DNA from: Bemisia tabaci
Taxonomy: Eukaryota; Arthropoda; Insecta; Hemiptera; Aleyrodidae
Length of the DNA stretch: 64,000 bases
Reading direction: 5' to 3'
Assembly: GCF_918797505.1 (NCBI RefSeq)
Contig: NC_092795.1
Location: 21,067,131 to 21,131,130 of the forward strand
In this document: in pieces, positions 49,152 through 59,603 of the stretch
Numbering within the stretch: the first letter of the stretch is position 1
Layout: every line of letters begins with the position of its first letter
The notes under the pieces: model-generated
Told to the model about the DNA's origin: nothing
The model's database searches: none
What the model saw: only the letters and a program-made list of their open reading frames with translations
Translations under genes and position numbers: made by a program

Positions 49152-52100
49152 TTACAAACTGCATATTATAGTGATTATTATTATTTTTTTTTTTTTACTC
49201 AGAGACACAAGTGTCACCTTTTTTTGTGACGCGGTTACCTTTTTCAAATAGGCTTGAGCGTAGAAATTTCCAAATAACACGATGAAAGAAATCATGTAGA
49301 CAACAAGTAAGTACTGCATCCATAGCGGGAAATTACAACCGGAGCGAATTCCATTGATACCCAAAATCAAGGCTGTTGTAAACTGGATCTAGAACATGGG
49401 ATAGCATGCCAATTTCATTGAACATTCTTACACGTAATAAAACGGTTATTTAAAACCTAGCAACATTGCTATTAGCACAGTTCTGAAACAACGATGACAA
49501 GTCCAAAACTTAGTAGTTTCTTACAACCAGTTGCATGTTTTCTGCACGTAACGTACAATAAATTAGTTTCGACGATCAGAGAGATCAAGCCCCTTCAATT
49601 TTTGGATATGCTACTTGCACATCCATTGGGAACGAATAGTTGTATTCAACAGGCGCTACAGTTAGTGCCTACGCGCGTCTTTAGTATACTGCTCATTAAT
49701 TTAGCAGCTGAATTGGAGTTTTATGTTTCGAAAAGTATTCGAAATTAATCGATAAATATCAAGAAATGATTGTAATTAATTAGTATCAACGACAATATAT
49801 TCATTTCCCTAGAAGAAAAAAAACCCCATTCATTATACTTTTAAGCTTACATAATTTTTTTGTTTCTTCTCCGTTCTTTAAATTTTTGCGATTCTTTAAT
49901 CTTTCTTTTTTCTTTTCTCCTCAAGGTGTAAATATTCAGAAAGAAGTTAGGTACTCCACCAGGTAAAATAAAATTATCGTGTTAAGTAATACTACCACTT
50001 TCTCTGTCTGAATTCCTTCTATTTGAAACCATTTATTTTCAGCACGAAGGTGTTAACATCAATAACCATTGAATTAGGGCACCTTTTAAAGTAAGATGTA
50101 TTTAACGACTACCACTACTTTCTTTCCCATAATCAGAAAAGGGGCTTAAACAGGGCGTCTCTCTCAATCTGAATGGACTGATAGACAAGGCACGATTTCA
50201 GCATTTTGATACACGTTTCATAACCAAAATTTCACGTAGAATACGATGCGCACAACGAAAATTACCAAAATCAACTCCTTACGAAGATATTTAATGATTC
50301 TTGATGCGTAAATTCAAACCACCCGCTCATGAAAACTCAATGCTCTACGTGACTCACATCGCGCGCTAAACGTTATCATGACAGCCTCTGCGAAAAAAAA
50401 TCTGGCAACCTCAATCTTGACGCTTTGGCTCAGCAATAGCAAGTTGTTTATAGTTTAAACAACACATGGTGGGAAATGAACATTGCTCGATTGAGAAGCT
50501 TGCTGAAACCGTTGTAGTACACGATTTGACTCACGTAGAGCTTTGAGTTTCTTGTGAGCGGGCAGTTCAAATTCCTCGTAACCAATGTGATATAAACATG
50601 TTAATATCTTTGTTAGGAGTTGATTTTGGTAAGTTTCGTTGCGCGAAACGTGTTTTACGTGAAATTCTGGTCAAGAAACATGTATCAGAATGCTTTAATT
50701 CGTACCTTGTCTAGTGGTCCATTGTGAAAAATATCACAGCTATACTTACTGCAACGGCAGCTTTCTATCTAATTTTTTTTTACTATGTTTAATCTTTACT
50801 CGATGAAATAAATATGTACATCAAAAACTGACCAATTGAAGTATGGTGAGGTACTTCTTCCACCAGAGGTATTTGGCAGTCTTGGGACCGAGGGCGGTGA
50901 GACCGTAGTAGGAGTACATGAGGACGTGGATGAAACTGTTGACCATGGCCGGGAGGAAGGTGGACCCACTAGGCACCCACTTGATGCCGATGTACCAGAG
51001 CCCAAACATAGTCGAGTGATGGTACACGTGGAGGAACGTCAGCTGGTTGTCCTTTTTCCGAAGAATGAAAAAGAACGTGTCGCAGAACTCCAGCAACTTC
51101 GAGAAGTAGTACCACCACACAGCGTTCGCTATCTGTATCATAATAGATTACAAATATTTTCAATGTTTATGTTGGAAAAAATGGAGAAATATGACAGTCC
51201 ATGGAGGGGGGGGGGGGGGGTTCATCGTCGATAAACCAAAAACTTTCTAAACGCAGAGAAGTGTTACCCCCACATTATGGTCAAGGATTAAGAGTCTCTT
51301 GAGGTATTGATTTTCGAAACAGTACTAGGGTGGTTTCATGATAGCTGGAATAGTTTTGTCGCCGTAACAGACAACGCATTTTCGGTCATACCTTTAATAG
51401 TAATGATAATCTCTCAATTTTTTTTGCATAAATCTACACAGGGTTACATGTTATAACGTTTTTTAAAGATGTATCGCTCTACTTTTCAATTTTAATATAT
51501 AAATGACCTAAAATGTGCTGTCTGTTACGCTGACTTTTTACCGCGTAACAGATAGCACATTTTCGGAATTTGCATAATACTAATTGAGAAGTAGAGCAAT
51601 AAATCATTAGGAAGCGTTATAATACGTAACCCTTTGAAGATTAATGCGAAAAAATTCGAGTGATTGTCATTTCTACTAAAAATATTACCGAATAGTGTGT
51701 TGTCTGTGACGGCGACAAAACTATTCCAGTTATCGTGAAACCACCCACTACCACTTTCTCTGACTGAATTCCTTCTCTCAAGGAACAGTAGTTCTGAGAA
51801 GAAACTATCTAGGCGAAAAGGTGGCCACAATTTTGAGCGACGCTCCTTGAAATTCCCCTACCCCGGTAAAGTTAATCAGCATGATATCATAATGTGAATT
51901 GGGTCGTCGTTTCTAATCGCGCCGAACATAGTGCGGCCGACGGTCGACGCAAAATGCATATTAGCGCCTACAAGACTGCAGGAATACTTCACGCATTGCG
52001 CCAAACACAGTGCGTTCGCCGGTCGGCGCGGAGCGCATATGAGCGCCTGCATGACTGCATGAATACTTCACGCATTGCGCCTAACAGTGCGGTTCGCTGG

Positions 52101-55100
52101 TCGGCGCACATGTCATTACACGTTGAGGTAGCATGATATCATACTGATTCAACATGAAATCATGCTGATCGCCTTTACCAGGGTTAAAATATTTTTGCGT
52201 AATCTATTAAAATTTCCTCACTCAAGAAGATTTTTTTCTACTTACTATTACAATGATACTAATTTATAAATATTTCAATCCTAGGAACTTTTAAGTCGGC
52301 TCAATCCCTTCGGTCTTAGATGCTTCTAAAAACTGCATGAATTGACTAAGAATCTTTTTTCAGCTGTAGGTATCGAGATTCACATGAAAAACTCTCAAGA
52401 TGGTCCAAGCTAAGGCGGATTTCAAGGTGCTTATACAAAATTCCGGTCTTAGTTGGCTTTTTAATTTGTTATCCTCGAGGATCAAAATCGTTCGATTAAA
52501 ATAAAACTTCACATCTTACATGAGTCTGTAAAAGAACTAACAAACTCGTAAGTTGTTTCTCGAGATACTAGAGAATGTTTTCAGTCAAAAATTCAAAGTC
52601 CGCCTTCCGACTTAACTTGAAAAAAAAATCGTAATCCGGAAAAAAACCTCCATTCACGAAGGTCTCTTTTCCCGTGGACGAACAAAATATCGACGGTGCA
52701 TTTACCAGACCATGTATCTCTTTTGCGGTATTGAAAAATCTCCGCTCTAATTTCATTTTTTTTAAAGAGGACCAAATCAATATCATTCCTTGGACTTTCC
52801 GCAGAGTTTTCTTCGCACAAACGTTCCCAGAAGTTTTTAAAAATTGACGTCGAATAGTTTTCCATTTAAAAGATTATGTATGACACGAAGTCTGCGACGT
52901 CGCAAACCGAGATACGTGGTTTGGTGGTTTCACGTTTCGTCGATATGTTCTTCGAGTGAAACGAAGTATAAAAATAGATCACGAAAATCCTCACCCGAAG
53001 TTCCTCTTCACTATTTACGAAAGTCACCGGCTGGCAGACGTAGCTATACCTCAGTCTTGTCGAGGCAATGAGGAGCTGAAAATGAAAAAAAATACTGTAC
53101 TTAATTGAAGCACATTAAGAGAATCAATTTTTAGCCTGATATCGGGCAATGGGCTAGGAAAATCGCCGATGTGATTCTTCTTTTTTACCGAACGGGAGGG
53201 GAACAGTGAAGCATCCCTCCAAGTTGTTTGCATCAATGACAGCAGTATGCCATTCTTTTCTTGGAGGTGGTTGGTGCTTTTGAACAATCAAAAATCTGAA
53301 CAAATCACTGTCCCTCCTTCAACTTTGATTCAGGATCCAGGAAGACAATTATTCATAAATTGGCAAGTATGGGACGTAAAATACATCAAGCTATGTTGAT
53401 GCAACTTAATTTGAAGGACCATTTCCTTGGCCTGCACGTTGCTATTACCACGCGATGGTGATGGATTGGTATTCAAGGTTATAATTGAATTTTCGTAACA
53501 AAGGTTTGAGGCTATCAACAAGTCAATCCTTAACCATTAAGACACGCTGCATGGTTCAAACAAAATGCTGCCTCCGGCAGATATTTCGCCTGGAAGTTTG
53601 CCGGCTGGAAGTTTTCATTTAAACCACATTGCATTGACCTGCGCCAATATTAATTGAAAAGGTCGATTTTTGCAAGGGTTTATTACTTCAAAAGTTTTTG
53701 TGCACTTTTTATTTTTTTTCTGAATATTTTCTTTGTGATTTGAGAAAATCCCTCCAAAATGTTTCCCATCAAAATACCTCTTGTCATTGAATAAATAAGA
53801 CTTATAATTTGTTAGCTGAAACTTCGGTGCATCACAGAGAAAAATGAATCTTTGCTTTCACGGTGCTTACAGTGGATTCAAAATCTAACGTACTTTTCTA
53901 ATTTCCTAGTCGGAATCCCCAAGAAGCATTGTGTGACGAAAATATTGAAATAAAGTTGCCATTGAATGAAATAAAATAAAATGAAACTGAGAATGGCATT
54001 GCAGTATTTTTCATCATTTGTTTGATAAATGTCCATCTCAGACGATTAATTAAGTGAGTTTGTTGCATCAGATGGACATGCGATTTGCAATACAAAGAGC
54101 AATGTCTAATTATTTTAATTTTATCGCAATGAATTTCGATAAGCAGAGCCCCTTCAATTAAAATATATGCAACGCACGCAACACGTCACTGCGGTGGCAA
54201 AAATTTAATCACCAACTTGCAATTTATTGCTATCTGTACAGCGTGGGCTCCGAAGTTGCTGGTTACGGTTACAATGCTGAATTGTTGCCAAGATCGAAGC
54301 AAATGCCAAAAGTGCCGTTTTAACTATCCCTAGAAAAATTGATGAGACCTAGAATCCACCATGAACTTTGTTGGAGCAACGGTTGTTTTCCTCCGTGATT
54401 ACAATGAAGTTGTCTCGTAGCCTCATTGCTCATTTGGCATTTATTAGAAATAAATTGTAAGGTACCTCTATTGCGATGTACAAATTCAGGGCAGCCATGG
54501 CGAAATTATAAGGGAGGAGGAGCCAGTTGAGCCTGAAAGGCCGCCTGTCCCGCATCAACCTGGGTCCTATACACACTATACTCAGATACATAGTCGTGTA
54601 AACGAACGTTGGGACCGGTGAGTCCACCATCAGCCATCCTTTCGTCCTGTGATCTGTGAAAACACAAAACCTTAATCAGCGGATTGGGGTTGCATAGTGT
54701 TTAATTTTTCATTTTTTTCCCCCTTCGCAAAGATCATCCTTTTTTCAGGTTCTTTCCGACGACTATCGCTCTTGAAAGTGTCTCACGATGTGGGAATTTA
54801 CAGTTAATCAAAAGGAACTAAGCGTCAAAAATATGTTAACTCATGAGCCGTGGGCAAGTTACAAGAGCGTTGTGACAGGGCTCATGAGTTTAAGCCCATA
54901 ACCGTCGAGCTCATCGTCGCACTGAGGCCGGTTGTCGCCGCTGACGTCACTGGCGCTTAATAATTCCCATATTCACTCTTATGGCTCGCAGCTAACAAGC
55001 GCATTCCTTTTTCCCCACCAATCTCTGGTACCTTTTAGCATAAATATGTTCATTTGCTGAAAGTAAATGCCACTTTTCAACCGATCAAATGCTCAGAAAA

Positions 55101-55964
55101 GATAGGCGATTGGAAATGCTACGAAAAATTGCAACTAGTTTCAATTTCATTGCAATTACTCATTACAATATGGCTGTATTCGATATCAATTCGCTAAAGT
55201 TTCAATGAGCGTGGCCCCCTTAGGAAACCTTGGTTTTCAGTCTCTCATGAGTATCAAGTCAAAAATCTTGATCTACGAGGATTTTCAAAGTAACACATTA
55301 GAAAAAAAAACACTCCTTTGCCTTCGTGGATAAACGCATGATTCAAAATATTGAAATTATTTTAATGATCACAATTTTAGGGGTCAATTTTCATGAACAT
55401 TACTTTAAAATATCCGAAGAAAATCTTATGATCTTTGAGAATTTCAAGCAACTGCGTTGATTTCTTCTCCTTTAATTTTATGAAAGGAGAAGAAATCAAC
55501 GCTGTTGCTTGAAATTTTCAAAGATCATATAATTTCCCTCACACAGGGAAGAAAAAAAGGAAGTTCTCAACAAAGAAGTTGAGTATTAAAAAAAACGAAT
55601 TATGACAAATAGTCTGCAACGTCGTGAAATCGAGGATCGCGTTCCTGCATTTTTACCGTTATTCCGCCTGTTGCTCATCGACTTAAAATTTCATGCTTTG
55701 CGACGGACAATATTTTCATAAGAATGAACTTTTTTCTTTTTTTCATAATTGCACACAGCTCCTTGGTTCTCATAGAAAATAATAAAGGTACAAGAAAACT
55801 ATTAAAAATTAGAAAGAAAATGAGCGACCAAGAACTCAACTCATGGGCGCAGGAAGCGGAAAATGAGCGATAGGAAAATAATTACCTGATAATGACTGAG
55901 TCCATTGGTAAAAACCATAAATTTGATCCACAAAAAGCGTTGAATTGAGATAATCTCCTGCCAT
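49152..55964 (-). CDS. Very-long-chain fatty acid elongase (ELO family)
   Basis: Rebuilt coding exons in transcript order: 55964-55886, 54653-54466, 53075-52995, 51132-50833, 49388-49152; phases agree and give 294 residues. Family hallmarks are in order: [14 protein letters not shown] (about 30-43), [16 protein letters not shown] (128-143), the HxxHH catalytic box HVYHH at 151-155, then [19 protein letters not shown], and LQLIQFTTA at the exon 4-5 junction. It is a multi-span ER protein that condenses malonyl-CoA with long-chain acyl-CoA, the rate-limiting step of chain extension. Insect genomes carry many paralogues, nearest in style to the ELOVL4/ELOVL7 group, so I give no symbol. An acceptor at 55970 lies six bases before the Met, so an untranslated exon lies upstream. 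Odd: the last exon runs through a poly-A tract giving KKKK and a hydrophobic [10 protein letters not shown] tail rather than a KxKxx-type ER retrieval end. A donor-like GTAAAA just before the tract could instead lead to another terminal exon. Confidence 0.88.
50174..50721. mobile_element. Fold-back element with about 195-bp arms in elongase intron 4
   Basis: The left arm, from TGGACTGATAGACAAGGCAC (50174), matches the reverse complement of the right arm, TGGACCACTAGACAAGGTAC (ending 50721), for about 195 bp at roughly three quarters identity. Shared blocks include ACCAAAATCAACTCCT and CAGAATTTCACGTA/CAAAATTTCACGTA-type stretches, CCCGCTCA and GCTCTACGTGA. The central spacer is about 150 bp. 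No open frame. A short match to the outer end (TGGACCACTAGA) recurs at 63124-63135. Confidence 0.75.
51328..51746. mobile_element. Nearly full-length palindromic fold-back element
   Basis: The left arm starts GGGTGGTTTCATGATAGCTG at 51328. The reverse complement of the right end starts GGGTGGTTTCACGATAACTG and ends at 51746. The two arms of about 200 bp meet in a short centre near 51528-51546 (GTAACAGAYAGCACATTTT on both sides). The flanking ACTA at 51324-51327 is repeated at 51747-51750. No coding capacity. It lies in elongase intron 4. Confidence 0.85.
51861..52183. mobile_element. Short inverted-repeat element with a GC-rich tandem core
   Basis: Ends: CCCCGGTAAAGTTAATCAGC (51861) against CCCTGGTAAAGGCGATCAGC (reverse complement of the right end at 52183), continuing through ATGATATCAT/ATGATTTCAT for about 30 bp. 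The interior is a tandem array with period about 79 bp (51919-52110), strikingly GC-rich against AT-rich surroundings. The ending CCCTGGTAAA is shared with the two elements at 58654 and 62001. No coding frame is credible. Confidence 0.75.
51919..52110 (+). repeat. Tandem array of the GCGCC-TTCACGCATTGCG module
   Basis: Units begin GCGCCTACAAGACTGCAGG (51964) and GCGCCTGCATGACTGCATG (52043), preceded by a partial unit. Each full unit contains AATACTTCACGCATTGCGCC and an AGTGCG-GGTCGGCGC tail. The same module recurs at 56751-56962, 59136-59192 and 62408-62480. Confidence 0.85.
54808..55055. repeat. Diverged copy of the interior of the 10461-10802 element
   Basis: Shared blocks in the same order include ATCAAAAGGAACTRAGCG, GAGCCGTGGGCA / TAGCCGTGGGCA, GACAGGGC, CGCCGCTGACGTCACTG versus TGCCGCTGACGTCACTG, ATTCTTATGGC / CACTCTTATGGC and TTTAGCATAAATA. 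The left inverted end of the intron 5 copy is not present here, so this is a partial or rearranged member. Confidence 0.65.
55428..55528. repeat. Long near-perfect hairpin in elongase intron 1
   Basis: Left arm 55428-55473 and right arm 55483-55528 are 46 nt each, complementary at 44 of 46 positions with no gaps, around a 9-nt AT-rich loop. Arm landmarks are ATGATCTTTG at the base and TTGATTTCTTCTCCTTT at the loop. A transcript of either strand would fold into a single strong stem. Confidence 0.9.
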
Positions 55965-56403
55965 TCCAGTCTGAGGAAAGTGTAAAAATAAAATTATGAT
56001 TAACAGATATCCAAAGGCGGAAAAAAGTTATCGGCAGAGCTACGAAAAGTTCATGAACTGACTCGCTCTGATGCAAAGCAATACTGCATAAATATTGACT
56101 CAATATTTCAAAATCCCTGGCATAATATTAAAAGGGGATATTGCATTAACATTGGAACAACATTACCCATAGGATAAAACGTGCAATTCTGTGGAATGGT
56201 GCACCAATATTGATGGTTTGAATTGAGAAACGCAATATGGATAACGCAATATGAGGCAATATGAGGCGGAGAAAATCTAAACAATGTTATGGTTTAAAAA
56301 ATTAAAGAGCCGTGCGCGTCTTTTGGGAATAATAAATTGAAATACCGAATTTTTTTGTTTGATTTTCCGGCATTCAGCTAGCACTGAAGAATTTGGTTGT
56401 GAT

Positions 56404-57284
56404 CAGGGCCGGATTAAGGGGGTGGACACATGGGCCGCAGCCCATGGCGGCAAATCTAGGGGGGCGGCACGTTTTGCAATTTATTTTAAATGTAGGTGTA
56501 TAAAAAAATCGGATTTAGAAAAAAAAAAAATACAAACGAAAAAAGGCGACAAAATCTCTCATTTCCTGAGAGTACAGTAATTTCTAATTTTGTCGTCTTT
56601 CAGTGATACAAGTGACAGCACCTTTAATTAGTCGAGTTTAGAGAGAAACCAAACACGCAATTTGGCCGGGAACTTGGAGAGAAATGATGACGAGGACTTG
56701 AGATGAAAAGGAGAACCCCTCGCCGCGGCGATCGATCGGCATGTACATTAGCGCCTACAAGACTGCACGAATACTTCACGCATTGCATCAAACACAGTGC
56801 GGTCATTGCGGTCAGCGTGAAACGGATAGCGCCTACAAGAATGCATGAATACTTCACGCATTGCGCCAAACGCAGTGCGGTCAGCGTGAAACGCATAGCG
56901 CCTACAAGACTGTCGGAATACTTCACGCATTGCGCCAAACACGGTGCGGTCTGCGTGGCACGGTGGCGGAAGTTAAAATCATTGAACCACATTTATGTTT
57001 CTTCTTTCACGATTTTCTCGTTCATTTCTTATGAATGGAAGGTCTTGTCGACAAAGAGATAGGTTTACGAAACTTAAATTTCACGCAAAGTTCCGTGAAC
57101 TTTTGCTGGTAGTGTTGACAGGGCTTTCCCAAAAAATGTGTCCAACACGAGTAAACGCGTCTTATGCACCCCTCCCCCGCTGGCACGTTCATTAGATGGT
57201 TTTTATTGATGTTTCAAAACGAATGAGAAAGGGGCGGCAAGATACAGGCGGCCCATGGGCGGCAAGTAGGTAAATCCGGCCCTG
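56404..57284. mobile_element. Non-autonomous hAT-like element with 8-bp target duplication
   Basis: Ends CAGGGCCGGATTAAG (56404) and, in reverse complement, CAGGGCCGGATTTAC (ending 57284) are flanked by the perfect 8-bp direct repeat GTTGTGAT (56396-56403 and 57285-57292). An 8-bp duplication and CAGGG-type ends fit the hAT superfamily. Subterminal sequences ATGGGCCGCAGCCCATGG and GGCGGCCCATGGGCGGC mirror each other. The interior carries the GC-rich tandem module and no transposase. Confidence 0.88.
56751..56962 (+). repeat. Three tandem units of the GCGCC-TTCACGCATTGCG module
   Basis: Units start at 56751, 56829 and 56898 (GCGCCTACAAGACTG or GAATG), with periods of 78 and 69 bp. The 9-bp difference is an extra GCGGTCATT in the first unit. 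Because the periods are multiples of three, the array stays open in frames on both strands (119 and 122 codons), producing repeated peptides of the EYFTHC type. These are by-products, not evidence for a gene. Confidence 0.85.
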
Positions 57285-57292
57285 GTTGTGAT

Positions 57293-58029
57293 TATCGAAA
57301 AATTAAGTAGTAGAAGCTGATGTTACTCACAATTGCCTTTTAAGCTTTAGGATGGGAATAATATCAACCGTCGACGGTGTCTGTGATCGCCGAAATATCG
57401 GCGAAAATATCAGCGGAAATATCGTAAGTACACTAAATCAATTTCTTCCAAAGATTAAGTATAAAAAAAACTCGATCATAACGCTTCAAATAGACGATCT
57501 GCGGGTAAAAAGTTATAATCATCATTGACAAAATCGAGATGTATTGCCATGATCTGCGTTCCGAAAACCAGCTGAAAGAGCGTAAGATGCTGTCGACATG
57601 ACATAGATTTAGAGGTAAAAATCATACTTTTCTGCTCATTTTAAACTGTCGCAGTCGATCTGATGTCATGATAGTTTCGTAAATATTGGTTTGTGAACAC
57701 TTATACAGGTGCCTTATCACTTGTTATATCAGTGATACAGGTACTATATAACTGTCACGGTGAGATAGTCCCAGTCCGGGACCAAGGGACAAGCAGTCCC
57801 TCGGTCCTCGTTGAAAAACTGACGGAAACTATCAATATTACGGTTTTTCAGAATACTTCCGATTATTCCGAGAATAGTAAACTCTTAAACCTAACTCCAT
57901 AACGCAACTGTTCCTTCCAAAACGTAGCGACAAGAGACTAAACTTCACGAAACAATTATTTTGCCTCCTGAGCTATGACAATTGCATAATTGCAGAAATA
58001 AAGGAGAGCCTAATTGAATCAGAGAGTAC
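57293..58029. other. Intergenic stretch without a gene
   Basis: No coding signal recognised. A small tandem motif, GAAATATCGGCGAAAATATC, is at 57389-57424. Nothing else stands out. Confidence 0.4.
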
Positions 58030-58194
58030 CAGTGGCGTGGCGTGGCGTGGTTCGATATATGTCGATATTCCCCCATTTGCAGCTATGGTAAAGAAAGTAT
58101 AAGGTGTTCGCTGCGAAAGCCCTATTTATCGATCCTTTTCCGTAGGTTTAAATGGCATAACAATCGATATATCGCAATTCACGCCACGTCACTG
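58030..58194. mobile_element. 165-bp MITE with CAGTGGCGTGG ends
   Basis: The left end CAGTGGCGTGGCGTGGCGTG (58030) pairs with the reverse complement of the right end, CAGTGACGTGGCGTGAATTG (ending 58194). Inner ATCGATATATCG-type sequences also mirror each other. The flanks GAGAGTAC and AAGAATAC match at 6 of 8 positions, so a decayed 8-bp target duplication is possible. Confidence 0.65.
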
Positions 58195-58653
58195 AAGAAT
58201 ACGAAAACACACCAACTCGGCAACTTTATAAAGGTCATTGAAGTTAGCGCATCTGTTCTAACTTGGACCTTTAAAGTAGCTTTGAATGCTTGTCTTTCTG
58301 CACCAGACATCTTTTTCCTAGACTAACTTCTACTGTGCAGTTTTGTATGTTCCTTGATTATATTCATTTTTTTCGAGTTGGTGTGTTTTCGTTCTCACTG
58401 ATTCAATTATTCTGTTGATTTTATACAATATCTCCCGAAAGTTTTACGACGCAGCGCCTTTAATTTGCGTGTTAATCGCATCACATTAATCGCGAACTAT
58501 CGTCTTAGAGATGATATAAAAAATACCTAATTTTGAGTATTCACTAATTTCCTTCCCTTCATGAATGCCCTTGTTTGAATGAACACCGACAGTGCTCATT
58601 TAAAAACCATCAGTAAATGGAACACGCTGTTGAACTCCCCGTTTAGCAGCGCT

Positions 58654-59603
58654 CCCTGGTAAAAATTGGCGATAGGAGCTGCGTTTCAAAATACCATAGG
58701 AGTTCTTATAGCCGACTGAAGCAGGCGATAAAAAATCATATAGCTGGCTGTAGAAAGTGGAAAAAATCAGAAGGCCGGGCTACGCGAAGCGATAAAAAAT
58801 TATACAGCCGGGCTATTGTTCCTATCGCCGGGCTTTACACTTTTTCGCCTGGCTGTTGGTTTTTTCGCCATGCATCGGCTATAAAAGGCTATAAGAAATT
58901 GTGTAGAAATTCGTGTGGTTTGTAAATCCTTAAGTTTGTACGGAATCACCTTAAGTATTTACAAAACGCACATTATATTTTCCTTTACTACATATTTTTT
59001 TCATCAATTAAAATGAGAATAATCCATACAGAGTGTGCATACATTTCAAAGTCATGAGTTGAAAAACGCTGACTCCAAGAGATTAAATATTAGAGCCTAA
59101 CACAAAGCGGAGCGGCGCGGCGCGACGGCAGGGTATACCTCACGCATTGCGTAATGCGTGAAGTATCCCTGTTAGGTTTGTAGGCGCCAATGCGCGTTTT
59201 GCGCTGGCTGCCCACCCGCCGCGCCGCGCCGCAGCGTACCACGGCGATTGAAGCAACTATTTCACACCAGAGGTATTGCACAGCATCATACAAAATTGAA
59301 GGCGTTCCAACATATTAGGAATGGCAGGCATCCTTCAAAAGTACGGAGCTTTCCTTGCAAAATAAATCAAGATACTTCGGCCCAAAAAAAGAGCGGTAGT
59401 CCAAGAACTCACTAAGTCCTAGCATCCATAATTAGTAAAGTTAAGCATACACTTTATCGCCAGGCTGTTGCTTAGTCACCATCGGCTGTAAAAGGCTATG
59501 AGAAATTGTGTTGCCGGCCATAGAAGCTATTGGAAATCTTACGGCCAACTGTAGGTCTATGGTATTTTGGAACACAAATTCTACTGCCAATTTTTACCAG
59601 CGC
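58654..59603 (+). mobile_element. CCCTGGTAAAAATTGG element, copy A
   Basis: The left end CCCTGGTAAAAATTGGCGAT is mirrored on the right by CTGGTAAAAATTGGCAGTAG (reverse complement, to about 59603). Subterminal TATAGCCGGCT-like motifs recur many times in both orientations. The middle (59136-59192) carries the TTCACGCATTGCG / GTATCCCTGTTAGGTTTGTAGGC module and GCGGCGCGGCGC runs. No transposase frame. This is the same element as 62001-62930, in the opposite orientation. Confidence 0.85.

Noticed and set aside
51208..51221. Poly-G run (and another near 60447)
   Set aside because: Simple homopolymers; no sign of a multi-run G-quadruplex array.
51894..52136. 80-codon frame rich in Arg, Ala and His
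   Set aside because: It is a translation of the GC-rich tandem module inside a transposon-like element.
56624..57062. 119- and 122-codon frames on opposite strands with repeated peptides
   Set aside because: They are produced by tandem units whose lengths are multiples of three inside the hAT-like element.
57693..57902. 69-codon frame resembling a secreted peptide
   Set aside because: It starts at GTG rather than ATG, and no splice, signal or family evidence supports it.
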